DNA of 64,000 nucleotides, taken from assembly GCF_018687755.1 (NCBI RefSeq), contig NZ_CP061305.1:1487099-1551098 (forward strand), read 5' to 3'. The notes under the pieces were generated by a model. It was not told the DNA's origin and searched no databases. It saw nothing but the letters and a program-made list of their open reading frames with translations. Each line of letters starts with the position of its first letter. Position 1 is the stretch's first letter. The stretch is from Polynucleobacter sp. JS-Mosq-20-D10. GTDB lineage: Bacteria; Pseudomonadota; Gammaproteobacteria; Burkholderiales; Burkholderiaceae. Positions 40,414-49,255 of the stretch are shown here, piece after piece. Both the position numbers and the translations under genes were made by a program.

Positions 40414-41018
40414 TGATTACCTCAGAACACATTACTGGACTCATTTTGGCGGGGGGCCGCGCCCAAAGAATGGGTGGCATTGATAAGGGTTTGATTCCCT
40501 TTCATGGCAAGGCCCTAATTGAATCCGCCATCAGCCGACTCAAACCTCAAGTCAGCACTATTTTGATTAATGCTAACCGTAGTATTACTAAATATTCACA
40601 TTACGGCTATCCAGTACTCATGGATGAAACTCCGGATTTTTCTGGCCCGCTAGCTGGCTTCTCAGTTGGACTGAAGCATTGCAAAACGCCCTACTTGCTG
40701 ACATCACCCTGCGACTCCCCTTTACTGCCAACTGATCTTGCCGAAAAGATGGCATCTGAACTGGAAGGCAATCATTTAGAGCTCGTTTTTGCTTCTTCAA
40801 AAGAAAATGACGGCAAGATTTGGTCGCAACCCGTTTTCTGTTTAATGAGAAGTGATTTGCAAGATTCTTTGAATTCCTTTTTAAGTAAAGGTGATTTAAA
40901 GATTGATCGCTGGTTTAAAGAATTGCGATCTAGCTCAGTGCTATTTGAAAATTCTCAAGCATTTGCTAATGTGAATACGCCAGAAGAGTTATCTGCCCTA
41001 GAAAAAGTATTGTCATGA
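40413..41018 (+). CDS. mobA: Molybdenum cofactor guanylyltransferase MobA
   Basis: This 201-residue enzyme attaches GMP to molybdopterin for enzymes of the DMSO reductase family. The nucleotide-binding N-terminus is LILAGGRAQRMGGIDKGLIP (about residues 11-30), followed by DETPDFSGPLAG and SPCDSPLL. The start overlaps the moaA stop and the end overlaps moeA by 4 bp, so all three are translationally coupled. Confidence 0.93.
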   Translation: MITSEHITGLILAGGRAQRMGGIDKGLIPFHGKALIESAISRLKPQVSTILINANRSITKYSHYGYPVLMDETPDFSGPLAGFSVGLKHCKTPYLLTSPCDSPLLPTDLAEKMASELEGNHLELVFASSKENDGKIWSQPVFCLMRSDLQDSLNSFLSKGDLKIDRWFKELRSSSVLFENSQAFANVNTPEELSALEKVLS

Positions 41019-42337
41019 TTGATTCAATCAAGCACTCTCCAAACAGCCCCATTCTCTTGACTGCCTCTCTCCATGTGGATGAAGCTCGCAAGGCTATCTC
41101 AGACCTTGTTAATGAATTACTTCTAGAGTCTCGCAAGCTGAATAATGCGAACGATATTGAGTTAGTTACTTTGGATCAAGCGATTAATCGTATTTTGGCG
41201 GAAGATTTGCTTTCACCGATAGACGTTCCTGCTGCTGATAACTCCGCCATGGATGGCTTTGCCTTTAATGGGGATTGCTTGGGAAATGGCGAGGCGATAG
41301 TCGCCCTGAAGATTGTTGGTACAGCCTATGCTGGCAAACCTTACGAAGGAACCATCGGTCCAGGCGAATGCCTCAAGATCATGACTGGCGCCCTCATGCC
41401 CATTGGCTGCGACACTGTCATTCCTCAAGAATTTACAGAATCCGCAAGTGAGTCAACTATAGGTTTTAAACAAAACCAAGTGAGGCGTGGAGAGAACCGC
41501 CGCTTGCGAGGCGAAGATTTGCAAAGCGGTAGGGCCGCTATTGCTGCTGGTCGCTTGTTGCGACCGTCGGATCTTGGTCTAGCCGCATCGTTAGGGATTG
41601 CTAGTCTGCAGGTGCATCGCAAACTCAAGGTAGCTATTCTTTCTTCTGGAGATGAATTGCGCACACTAGGACAGCCTCTAGACACGGGTAGTATTTATGA
41701 CAGCAATCGATACAGCCTAACCGGTCTACTCAATCGACTTCATCTAGAGGTTATTGATTGCGGAATTGTCCGCGATGATCCAGCCTCACTTAAAGCCGCT
41801 TTTGTGGCTGCCGCCTCAACTGCAGATGTCCTGATTTCCTCTGGCGGAGTCTCTGTTGGTGAGGCAGACTTTACTAAGCAAATCATGCAAGAGTTGGGCG
41901 ATGTAGGCTTTTGGAAAATAGCCATGCGCCCAGGTCGCCCCATGGCCTTTGGAATACTCAAGCCAGTTGAGCGCTCTAGCCGCAAAACCCTCTTTTTTGG
42001 CCTGCCCGGGAATCCTGTTGCAGTGATGGTGACCTTCTATCAATTTGTTCGCTCGGCTTTATTACAACTTAATGGTGCAAGCCAGACTGAGCAGCTAATG
42101 ACCCAAGCCATTGCCGAGGTGCCGATTCGGAAAAAGCCAGGTCGGACAGAATTTCAGCGTGCCGTTATGGGGCGCGGCCCGGATGGGAAGCCGACGGTCA
42201 AGCTGACCGGTAGCCAAGGCGCTGGAATTTTACGATCGATGAGTGAGGCAAATTGCTTTGTCATCCTCCCTCATGACCAAGGCAATGTGGCGGCCGGTGA
42301 CTGGGTAGATGTGGCGCTTTTCGACGGACTGCTTTAA
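41015..42337 (+). CDS. moeA: Molybdopterin molybdenumtransferase MoeA
   Basis: This 440-residue enzyme inserts molybdate into adenylylated molybdopterin. Motifs include PAADNSAMDGFA (about 71-82), GENRRLRGEDL, LSSGDEL, SSGGVSVGEADF and GLPGNPVAV. An N-terminal extension of about 20 residues precedes the family domain; MIDSIK is kept because the ATG overlaps the mobA end (ATGA). Its partner mog lies apart, at 56008. Confidence 0.95.
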   Translation: MIDSIKHSPNSPILLTASLHVDEARKAISDLVNELLLESRKLNNANDIELVTLDQAINRILAEDLLSPIDVPAADNSAMDGFAFNGDCLGNGEAIVALKIVGTAYAGKPYEGTIGPGECLKIMTGALMPIGCDTVIPQEFTESASESTIGFKQNQVRRGENRRLRGEDLQSGRAAIAAGRLLRPSDLGLAASLGIASLQVHRKLKVAILSSGDELRTLGQPLDTGSIYDSNRYSLTGLLNRLHLEVIDCGIVRDDPASLKAAFVAAASTADVLISSGGVSVGEADFTKQIMQELGDVGFWKIAMRPGRPMAFGILKPVERSSRKTLFFGLPGNPVAVMVTFYQFVRSALLQLNGASQTEQLMTQAIAEVPIRKKPGRTEFQRAVMGRGPDGKPTVKLTGSQGAGILRSMSEANCFVILPHDQGNVAAGDWVDVALFDGLL

Positions 42338-42348
42338 GATTGCACCTC

Positions 42349-42642
42349 ATGAAACTCACCAAAAAAGAAATTGCCTTCGTAGATCCAATGCATACTGCCA
42401 AAACTCTGGTTTTGGTTTATCTCTGCTTCTCTGTGCCGATTGTGTTGTTAGCCTTATTTGTGGCATTCATCCGTGACGGTGCCATTCCTGGATTTACCGT
42501 TCTCTCTGCATTGATTCTGAATGCCCTACTTGGTTTTGCTTTACTGTGGATTGCTTGCAAGGTCTACAACTGGGTCGCAGGTAAATTTGGCGGAATCGAA
42601 CTTGCTCTTCGCGAGCTCCCAGAAGAAATTGAAGCAGACTAA
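42349..42642 (+). CDS. Small two-helix membrane protein of unknown function
   Basis: This protein of 97 residues has two predicted transmembrane helices (about residues 21-45 and 53-75) and a C-terminal YNWVAGKFGGIELALRELPEE segment. Short membrane proteins with a related YN-x2-A-x3-GGIE tail occur widely, but I cannot assign a function. The ATG at 42349 is chosen over a TTG at 42340. It starts 11 bp after moeA and could be co-transcribed, and ends convergent with the dehydrogenase gene, 8 bp away. Confidence 0.72.
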   Translation: MKLTKKEIAFVDPMHTAKTLVLVYLCFSVPIVLLALFVAFIRDGAIPGFTVLSALILNALLGFALLWIACKVYNWVAGKFGGIELALRELPEEIEAD

Positions 42643-42650
42643 GTTTTCAG

Positions 42651-43637
42651 CTAGGCTTTAAATACTTCTGTGTTAATCAAGCTTGGCGGTTTCTTCCCAT
42701 CAAGCGCCGCTCGCAAATTCTCTACTGCAAGATCCACCATCGCTCTGCGCGTTTTTTCTGTTGCACTCGCAATGTGCGGAGCTAGCACAATATTGCTGCA
42801 CTTCAGTAACTCTGGATGCACTTGGGGCTCACCCTCGAAAACATCCAAGCCTGCTGCAAAAATCTTTCCACTCTGTAATGCTTGCGCTAAAGCTGCATCA
42901 TCCACAATACCGCCTCGGGCAATATTCACCAAGGTTGCAGTGGGTTTCATGATGGCAATTTCCGCAGCGGCAATCGTGTGATGATTTTGCGCGGTATAAG
43001 GCAGCACTAAAACCACATGGTCGGCAGTTCGCAATAATTCTTCTTTGGAAACATAAGTAGCACCACAAGCTTTTTCATTTGCCTCAGATAAACGACTCCG
43101 GTTGTGATAAATGACTTTCATGCCAAAACCGAGTGCGCGCTTTGCAATGCCTTGGCCAATACGACCCATGCCAATAATGCCAATGGTGCTGTGATGCAAA
43201 TCCATACCAAGCGGGTTATGAACAATAGACCATTTATCCCAATGACCATTTCTGATCCAATGCTCAGATTCTGAAATACGCCTTGCAGTTGCCATTAACA
43301 AAGCAAAGCCAAAATCAGCGGTGGTATCGGTTAATACATCCGGAGTATTCGTGGCCATGACACCTGCTGCACTCATCGCAGGGACATCAAAATTGTTATA
43401 GCCAACCGCAATATTGGCGACTATTTTTAGATCCTTTGCGTTGAGTAAAGCACTTGCATCTATGCGCTCGCTACCAGTCACTAAGGCTCCAACTACATTG
43501 GATAGCTCTTTTTGCAAATCTACTGGTGTCAGAACTTGATCAGCCTGATTGGACCGAACCTCAAAAGATTTCTCCAGCTCCGCCAGTTGATCGGGAAAGA
43601 TTGCTCTACTTACTAAGACCTTCGGTTTATTGCTCAT
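42651..43637 (-). CDS. NAD(P)-dependent 2-hydroxyacid dehydrogenase (glyoxylate/hydroxypyruvate reductase type)
   Basis: This 328-residue D-2-hydroxyacid dehydrogenase has the nucleotide-binding GIIGMGRIGQGIAKRA (about residue 152), catalytic Arg in NIARGGIVDD, a Glu in the GLDVFEGEPQVH segment, and His in LAPHIASAT. GhrB-type enzymes reduce glyoxylate, hydroxypyruvate or related 2-oxo acids. The divergent neighbour is a TRAP uptake system of a class that often carries 2-oxo or hydroxy acids, so a shared substrate is possible but not shown. Confidence 0.88.
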   Translation of the reverse strand: MSNKPKVLVSRAIFPDQLAELEKSFEVRSNQADQVLTPVDLQKELSNVVGALVTGSERIDASALLNAKDLKIVANIAVGYNNFDVPAMSAAGVMATNTPDVLTDTTADFGFALLMATARRISESEHWIRNGHWDKWSIVHNPLGMDLHHSTIGIIGMGRIGQGIAKRALGFGMKVIYHNRSRLSEANEKACGATYVSKEELLRTADHVVLVLPYTAQNHHTIAAAEIAIMKPTATLVNIARGGIVDDAALAQALQSGKIFAAGLDVFEGEPQVHPELLKCSNIVLAPHIASATEKTRRAMVDLAVENLRAALDGKKPPSLINTEVFKA

Positions 43638-43853
43638 TTATATCCTTTTGATCTGGCTGCTTACGCAATGCCAAATATATATTTATTCAGTTTAATGATA
43701 CTTAGACAGTTTAATGTTGAGGTATGGGATGAAATTTAATGCAATGCAACATAAATACCGTCCTAATATCGATAGATTTTTAACTCATTTCCTCAATATT
43801 AAGGGGAAACCCCCAATCCCACTCGCACCAATTTGAAGAAACTTTGTTTAAGA

Positions 43854-43881
43854 TTGTGCGGTTAAGAAGTGCTTTCATAAT
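43854..43881 (+). promoter_or_regulatory. Possible promoter of the TRAP transporter operon
   Basis: TTGTGC (43854-43859) and CATAAT (43876-43881), 16 bp apart, with the binding-protein ATG about 20 bp downstream. The -35 match is weak. Confidence 0.3.
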
Positions 43882-43901
43882 AACGACCACAGGAGATTTA
43901 G

Positions 43902-45017
43902 ATGTCAGAAACTAATAACACTAGCCCACGCCGTAAGTTTCTTAAGAGTGCTGCTGTAGGCACTGCCGGTGCAGCTGCAATGGGTTTCCCAATGATTTCA
44001 AGTGCACAGACCGTGAACCTGCGCTTCCAATCTACTTGGCCAGCTAAAGATATTTTCCACGAGTATGCGAATGATTACGCAACTAAAGTGAATGCCATGT
44101 CAGGTGGTCGACTTAAAGTTGAAGTTCTTCCTGCAGGCTCAGTAGTTAAAGCTTTTGATATGTTGGATGCTGTATCTAGCGGTACTTTAGACGGCGGCCA
44201 TGGCGTTTTGGCTTACTGGTATGGCAAAAGCCCAGCCTTAGCTCTATGGGGATCTGGTCCTGCTTTTGGTATGGACGCCAATACCCTCTTGGCTTGGAAC
44301 CAATATGGTGGTGGTCAGCAATTGCTGAATGAGATTTACAGCAACCTCAAGCTTGATGTTGTTTCATTCCCTTATGGCCCAATGCCAACTCAGCCATTAG
44401 GCTGGTTCAAAAAGCCAATTGCGAAAGCAGACGACTTGAAGGGCTTGAAGTACCGTACTGTAGGTCTTTCTATTGAGATCTTCACCGATATGGGCGCATC
44501 TGTACAGGCATTGCCTGGCGGCGATATTATTCCAGCAATGGACCGTGGCGTTCTTGACGCAGCTGAATTCAACAATGCATCTTCAGATCGCTTACTGGGC
44601 TTCCCAGACGTATCTAAGATCAACATGCTCCAGAGCTTCCATCAGTCCTCAGAGCAGTTTGAAATCATCTTTAATAAGAAGAAATACAACTCCTTACCTG
44701 CAGACCTCCAGGCCATCCTGTCATACGGAACCCAGGCAGCCTCTGCAGACATGTCATGGAAGGCGATTGACCGCTATTCCAAAGACTTCGCTGAACTCCA
44801 AACTAAAGATAAGGTGAAGTTCTACGCTACACCGAAGTCTATTTTGGTTGCCCAGTTGAATGCTTGGGACAAGATCATTGCAGCCAAATCTTCTTCTGAC
44901 CCGATGTTTAAGAAGGTTCTCGACTCCCAGAAAGCCTTTGCCCAACGTGCTGTTCGCTGGGATTTGCTGGTAAACGTAGACATGAAGATCGCCTACGACC
45001 ATTACTTCAAAGGCTAA
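43902..45017 (+). CDS. TRAP transporter substrate-binding protein (DctP/TakP type, Tat-exported)
   Basis: This 371-residue periplasmic binding protein has a twin-arginine signal (PRRKFLKSAAVGTAGAAAMG). The domain begins VNLRFQSTWPAKDIFHEYA. It contains the DAAEFNNASSDRLLGF segment near residue 225 that follows the ligand-binding Arg-containing GLKYRTVG. Its resemblance to TakP suggests 2-oxo acids such as pyruvate, by family only. It heads the operon with the DctQ and DctM genes but is followed by a strong terminator. Confidence 0.88.
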   Translation: MSETNNTSPRRKFLKSAAVGTAGAAAMGFPMISSAQTVNLRFQSTWPAKDIFHEYANDYATKVNAMSGGRLKVEVLPAGSVVKAFDMLDAVSSGTLDGGHGVLAYWYGKSPALALWGSGPAFGMDANTLLAWNQYGGGQQLLNEIYSNLKLDVVSFPYGPMPTQPLGWFKKPIAKADDLKGLKYRTVGLSIEIFTDMGASVQALPGGDIIPAMDRGVLDAAEFNNASSDRLLGFPDVSKINMLQSFHQSSEQFEIIFNKKKYNSLPADLQAILSYGTQAASADMSWKAIDRYSKDFAELQTKDKVKFYATPKSILVAQLNAWDKIIAAKSSSDPMFKKVLDSQKAFAQRAVRWDLLVNVDMKIAYDHYFKG

Positions 45018-45050
45018 AATGCTTTTATAATGGTGCCAGTATGCATCTTG

Positions 45051-45079
45051 ACCGGACGGCATCCCCGTCCGGTTTTTTT
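45051..45079 (+). terminator. Intrinsic terminator between TRAP binding protein and permease genes
   Basis: Stem ACCGGACGG (45051-45059) / CCGTCCGGT (45065-45073) with a 5-nt loop and seven T residues. It would let the binding protein be made in excess over the membrane subunits. Confidence 0.88.
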
Positions 45080-45130
45080 ATATTTCCCCAGAGAAATAGA
45101 TAGTTAAATAGTCGTTTTAGGAGAGTAGTT

Positions 45131-45799
45131 ATGGATAAATTCATGCTCAGAGTCGACGAAATCAGCACCTTTGTAGGTAAAGCGGCTGCTTGGCTTGTCG
45201 TTCTACTCATGCTGATGGTCTTCACAGACGTTGTTCGGCGCTATGCATTTAATTCCCCTTCAGCATGGATTGGTGAGTTATCTGTCATGGCATATGGCAC
45301 CTTATTTATGATGTGCGGTGCATATACCTTGGCACAAAATGGTCACGTTCGCGGTGACTTCCTGTATGGCTCAATGAAGCCACGCACGCAGGCAACACTG
45401 GATTTAATTTTGTACATTACCTTTTTCCTTCCAGGAATCGCTGCCTTGGTTTATGCCGGCTATACCTATGCCGCAGAATCCTGGCGCATTGGTGAGCACA
45501 CTACTCAGATTGCAAACGGTCCGCCGCTCTATCCATTCAAAACTATTATTCCGGTTGCTGGAGCCTTTGTGCTCTTGCAAGGCGTTGTTGAGATCATGCG
45601 TTGCGTTATTTGCCTGAAGACTGGTGAATGGCCTGAGCGCTTAAAAGACGCCGAAGAAATTGATGTGATTGAGCAGCAATTGGCTTCCTCAACCCACGTC
45701 GATGACGAAGCCCGTCAACTCGCAATCAAAAATGCCAAATCAATCGATGAAGCAGCACACAATCGTATTGGCCAAACTAAAGAGATAAATCATGAGTGA
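45131..45799 (+). CDS. TRAP transporter small membrane subunit (DctQ)
   Basis: This 222-residue protein has four transmembrane helices and the DctQ pattern: VFTDVVRRYAFNSPSAWIGELSVMAYG (about residues 31-58), AQNGHVRGDFLYG, and WRIGEHTT. The C-terminal cytoplasmic tail of about 55 residues is acidic and longer than usual. AGGAGAG precedes the ATG. It overlaps the large subunit gene by 8 bp. Confidence 0.92.
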   Translation: MDKFMLRVDEISTFVGKAAAWLVVLLMLMVFTDVVRRYAFNSPSAWIGELSVMAYGTLFMMCGAYTLAQNGHVRGDFLYGSMKPRTQATLDLILYITFFLPGIAALVYAGYTYAAESWRIGEHTTQIANGPPLYPFKTIIPVAGAFVLLQGVVEIMRCVICLKTGEWPERLKDAEEIDVIEQQLASSTHVDDEARQLAIKNAKSIDEAAHNRIGQTKEINHE

Positions 45800-47672
45800 T
45801 CCAATTCTTGGCCTAGTAATGCTGGGCTTGATTATTGTCGTAATCATGCTGGGCTTCCCAACAGCCTTTACCCTGATGGGCTTAGGCATGATGTTTGGTT
45901 TTGCAGCCTTCTACGATCCTTCCCAAAGCTGGGCTGCAAATAAAGTTTTTACCCTGATGGTGCAAAGAACTTTCGGCGGCATGACTAACGACGTCTTGCT
46001 ATCCATTCCACTCTTTGTATTAATGGGTTATGTGATGGAACGAGGGGCGCTGGTAGATAAGATGTTCTACAGTATCCAACTAGCATTCCGTCGTGTACCA
46101 GCCTCATTAGCAGTTGCTACTCTGATTGTTTGTACCTTCTGGGGTATTGCAAGCGGTCTCGTTGGCGCTGTGGTTGTTCTCATGGGAGTGATCGCCATGA
46201 AACCAATGCTGAATGCAGGCTACGATACCCGTCTGGCTGCCGGCGTTATTACTGCCGGCGGTACCTTGGGTATTTTGATTCCGCCTTCAGTCATGATCAT
46301 TGTGTACGCAGCCGTTGCAGGCCAGTCCGTTGTTAAGCTCTACGCCGCTGCAATGGTGCCAGGATTCTTCCTTGCCTTCTTGTATTTGGTTTACATCATT
46401 GGCTGGGCTTTAATTAATCCTAAGGTGGCTCCCAAGCTGCCCGCCGAACAACTGATCGTGCCAGTTCCTGCTCCCATTCATTTCTTGCGTGAGAACTATT
46501 CCAGCAATATGTTGGTTGCCTCATTTAAGGCTTTGTTCTCTCCGGCTAAATTATTGAATGCGCCAGCAGAGGCAAGACTCTCCTTTGGGAAGATTTTTAA
46601 GAATGTGCTGGCCGCATTAACTCCGCTTATCTTAGTTGCAGTCACCATGTGGGGTGTGTGGTGGTATGTCATGATTCATCAACAAGCTGCAAAAGATGCC
46701 TTGAACGTACCAGTAGCAACCCAAGTTGCTAAGGCTAGTACTAGCAGCGCTGCTGCACCAGTGGAAGAGGAGCTCGTAGCGATTGATGCTATCTCAACCA
46801 AGATTAAATCTAAAGAGGTTGAAGAAGATGCGCCTTTGGTTGCATTGGATGCAGCTTCTGGTGATGATCCAATTGAGGCTGGGGCGGTTGCTGAAGCCGA
46901 CAATGGTCCGCCAGAAAACTTCGAGCTGTATTTTGGCTTGACTTGCGTGCTCTTTGGCTTACTACTGGTTTACTACTACCTCAAGTTCGATGAGGAGCAG
47001 TTTGAAATTCTCAAGCTACTGATTGAGTCGGTGATGCCTTTGGGCGTCCTAACACTCTTAGTTCTAGCGGTGATCTTGCTGGGTATTACTACTGCTACAG
47101 AATCGGCGGCAGTAGGTGCGATGGGTGCTTTCATTCTGGCACTTCAAGCCGGTACATTAGACTTTGAACGTACTAAGCAGGCCGTGTTCTTGACTGCAAA
47201 GACAACCTCTATGGTGTGCTGGTTGTTTGTAGGCTCAGCGCTATTCTCAGCTGTGTTTACTATTTTGGGCGGTCAGTCGATCATCGAAAAATGGGTGCTT
47301 ATGCTAGACCTAACACCAATTCAGTTCATGCTGCTCTCTCAAGCAATCATCTTCTTCTTAGGATGGCCTTTAGAGTGGACTGAAATTATTGTGATTTTCG
47401 TGCCGATCTTCTTGCCCTTGTTGGCTCACTTCAATATCGACCCACTGTTGTGGGGTACCTTGGTATTTGTCAACTTGCAAGCTGCATTCTTGTCACCACC
47501 CGTTGCAATGTCCGCCTTCTATCTCAAAGGGGTTTCGCCACCAGGCGTTACCTTAAATCAGATTTTTGCTGGCATGATGCCTTACATGTTCATCGTGATT
47601 GCCTGCATGGCATTTATGTATGTATGGCCAGGAATGACTCTGTGGTTACCTAAATTCCTATATGGAGGTTAA
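45792..47672 (+). CDS. TRAP transporter large membrane subunit (DctM) with an extended central region
   Basis: This 626-residue permease has the DctM core: LGFPTAFTLMGLGMMFG, FGGMTNDVLLSIPLFVLMGYVMERGALVDKM, GTLGILIPPSVMIIVYAAVAGQSVVKLYAA and ATESAAVGAMGAF. Usual DctM proteins have about 430 residues. The extra length is a central region (about residues 215-400) with added transmembrane helices around a hydrophilic stretch rich in Ala, Ser, Glu and Asp (about 315-375). Long DctM forms of this kind occur with TakP-like binding proteins. The start overlaps the DctQ gene by 8 bp. Confidence 0.92.
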   Translation: MSDPILGLVMLGLIIVVIMLGFPTAFTLMGLGMMFGFAAFYDPSQSWAANKVFTLMVQRTFGGMTNDVLLSIPLFVLMGYVMERGALVDKMFYSIQLAFRRVPASLAVATLIVCTFWGIASGLVGAVVVLMGVIAMKPMLNAGYDTRLAAGVITAGGTLGILIPPSVMIIVYAAVAGQSVVKLYAAAMVPGFFLAFLYLVYIIGWALINPKVAPKLPAEQLIVPVPAPIHFLRENYSSNMLVASFKALFSPAKLLNAPAEARLSFGKIFKNVLAALTPLILVAVTMWGVWWYVMIHQQAAKDALNVPVATQVAKASTSSAAAPVEEELVAIDAISTKIKSKEVEEDAPLVALDAASGDDPIEAGAVAEADNGPPENFELYFGLTCVLFGLLLVYYYLKFDEEQFEILKLLIESVMPLGVLTLLVLAVILLGITTATESAAVGAMGAFILALQAGTLDFERTKQAVFLTAKTTSMVCWLFVGSALFSAVFTILGGQSIIEKWVLMLDLTPIQFMLLSQAIIFFLGWPLEWTEIIVIFVPIFLPLLAHFNIDPLLWGTLVFVNLQAAFLSPPVAMSAFYLKGVSPPGVTLNQIFAGMMPYMFIVIACMAFMYVWPGMTLWLPKFLYGG

Positions 47673-47694
47673 GAGGCATTAGCTTTATCAAAGG

Positions 47695-47723
47695 AAAAAG
47701 CGCTCAAATTGAGCGCTTTTTTT
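47695..47723 (+). terminator. TRAP operon intrinsic terminator (probably bidirectional)
   Basis: AAAAAGCGCTCAA (47695-47707) pairs with TTGAGCGCTTTTT, giving a long stem with T tracts in both directions. It lies 23 bp after the DctM stop and 18 bp before the end of the convergent hypothetical gene. Confidence 0.88.
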
Positions 47724-47740
47724 ATCCGATTTCATTTACA

Positions 47741-48295
47741 TCAAGTGGATTGTTTTAGTAGCTCGCTATTGGTCTTGCCCAAAGCAAGCGTAAATAAACC
47801 TTGCCAGTAGTTAAATGAGGCCAGCTCATCTTCATCTAACTCCATCTCAATAAAAGCTGGGTGACGGATTAAGGAAAGCCAGATTCGGCAAAACATCTTA
47901 TCTTCTAAACGAGAGGGCTTACTAACAAAAGGGATTTCTTCTAAATTAGGGATGATGTCATAGGCATCCTCCTGATTTGCCATCTCTTGCTTATCCCTAC
48001 TCAAACGCATCATCTCCAGCATCACCCTACCCAGCTGATCGTAGTGCCCTTCCCAGCAAATAGGCGTTGAGGCAATTTCTTTGGTCTTCTCTAAATACTT
48101 CCTCGCAAAAATACTCCAAGCCTGTGCCAAATCAAACTCTGTTTTTACCTTAGCATTTTGTAAGCTAGTAGGTAGGTTCGATGCCTTCATTAACTCTAGA
48201 TTACGATCGCCTCCAAAGGTGTAATCAATAATCAATAATGGCTTTTCTGTTTTATCGATCTTCAGCCGATACTCTTCCATGATCTGCTCTTTCAT
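47741..48295 (-). CDS. Hypothetical soluble protein, no family recognised
   Basis: This acidic protein of 184 residues has no signal peptide or transmembrane helix. It starts MKEQIMEEYRLKIDKTEKPL; a second possible start is Met6 (48280). The C-terminal half is rich in Glu, Asp and Leu (KPSRLEDKMFCRIWLSLIRH, MELDEDELASFNYWQG) and looks alpha-helical. I see no catalytic motif and do not recognise a family. It is flanked by the TRAP terminator and a 635-bp gene-poor gap, so it is probably monocistronic and may be lineage-specific. Confidence 0.65.
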   Translation of the reverse strand: MKEQIMEEYRLKIDKTEKPLLIIDYTFGGDRNLELMKASNLPTSLQNAKVKTEFDLAQAWSIFARKYLEKTKEIASTPICWEGHYDQLGRVMLEMMRLSRDKQEMANQEDAYDIIPNLEEIPFVSKPSRLEDKMFCRIWLSLIRHPAFIEMELDEDELASFNYWQGLFTLALGKTNSELLKQST

Positions 48296-48930
48296 AATTA
48301 AAGTGATTAATCGGAATAACTAAAGTTTACCTACTTCATAACAGGGGATCTGACTTTCTAGCGCCATATGGATAAAGGCTATTTTCAATGAAGGGCGCTC
48401 TACAGGGGGCTCTGAAGCATAATCGATCAAGCTCCCCCAGCATATGCTGGTGCTCATTTTTATTACCAGCCAATCAATCGCTTGGCATCGAAGCCGTGAC
48501 CCTCTTTTATCAGAAACTCTAGAGCAGATCATTCGACTTTCTGGGCAATGGTATGTACCCACTCTGTAGCGATTCCAGAGCATTTAACAAACATTTGCCC
48601 CTAAAGGTCCTTGCCGCAAGGGGTGAGTACAACATAGACGACACCGCCCATAACCCTCTCTTAACTAAATTGGTGATCCAAGGTGTTCAATAGTTTGGCA
48701 CCAAAAAACCACCAACATGAACTGCCGCACCACCAATAATCAATATTTGCATCAAAAAACCGCTTTTTAAGTCATTTATAGCCAATAGAATAAATTGGAT
48801 TAACTAAAGCCTTCTAATGAGGGTTCGCCCCAAGCAGAAATAAGGGGTTTGCCTAAAAGAGAGGCTATTTCAGCTAAAATCACCTTTTACAATTAATTTC
48901 CCAATCTTGGGTCTCTTGAAATAGAACGCC
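48296..48930. other. Gene-poor 635-bp interval with broken short reading frames
   Basis: I see no supported gene here. On the minus strand an 88-codon frame (48320-48583) has no recognisable features. Another minus-strand frame (48651 down to 48529) starts with an ATG after an AAGAGAGGG sequence, encodes MGGVVYVVLTPCGKDL, is cut by TAG, then continues GQMFVKCSGIATEWVHTIAQ and KVE to a stop; it may be a decayed gene. A small CCTTGC/GCAAGG hairpin lies near 48609-48620. The fdxA promoter should lie towards 48930 but no strong match is seen. Confidence 0.5.
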
Positions 48931-49254
48931 ATGACTTACGTTGTTACTGAAGCCTGTATCCGTTGCAAATATACTGATTGTGTTGATGTCTGCCCAGTCG
49001 ATTGTTTTCGCGAAGGCCCTAACTTTTTAGTGATCGATCCAGATGAATGTATCGATTGTGCAGTCTGCGTTCCAGAGTGCCCAGTCAATGCCATTTATGC
49101 GGAAGATGATGTGCCAGGAGATCAACAATCTTTCATCAAATTAAATGCAGATCTTTCTCCAGGATGGACGTCTATCACCAAATCCAAAGCAGCACTTCCT
49201 GATGCGGATGAGTGGAAAGACGTTAAAAATAAAATTGATCAACTGGTAAAGTAA
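48931..49254 (+). CDS. fdxA: Seven-iron ferredoxin FdxA
   Basis: This 107-residue ferredoxin has one [3Fe-4S] and one [4Fe-4S] cluster. The cysteine patterns are CIRCKYTDCVDVCPVDC at residues 9-25 and CIDCAVCVPECP at about 40-51. The FREGPNFLVIDPDE segment between them is conserved in FdxA. The reductase gene follows after one base and is its likely electron donor. Confidence 0.95.
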   Translation: MTYVVTEACIRCKYTDCVDVCPVDCFREGPNFLVIDPDECIDCAVCVPECPVNAIYAEDDVPGDQQSFIKLNADLSPGWTSITKSKAALPDADEWKDVKNKIDQLVK

Positions 49255-49255
49255 A

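Noticed and set aside
48320..48583. 88-codon minus-strand frame in the gap before fdxA
   Set aside because: Composition is not protein-like, there is no ribosome binding sequence and no family resemblance.
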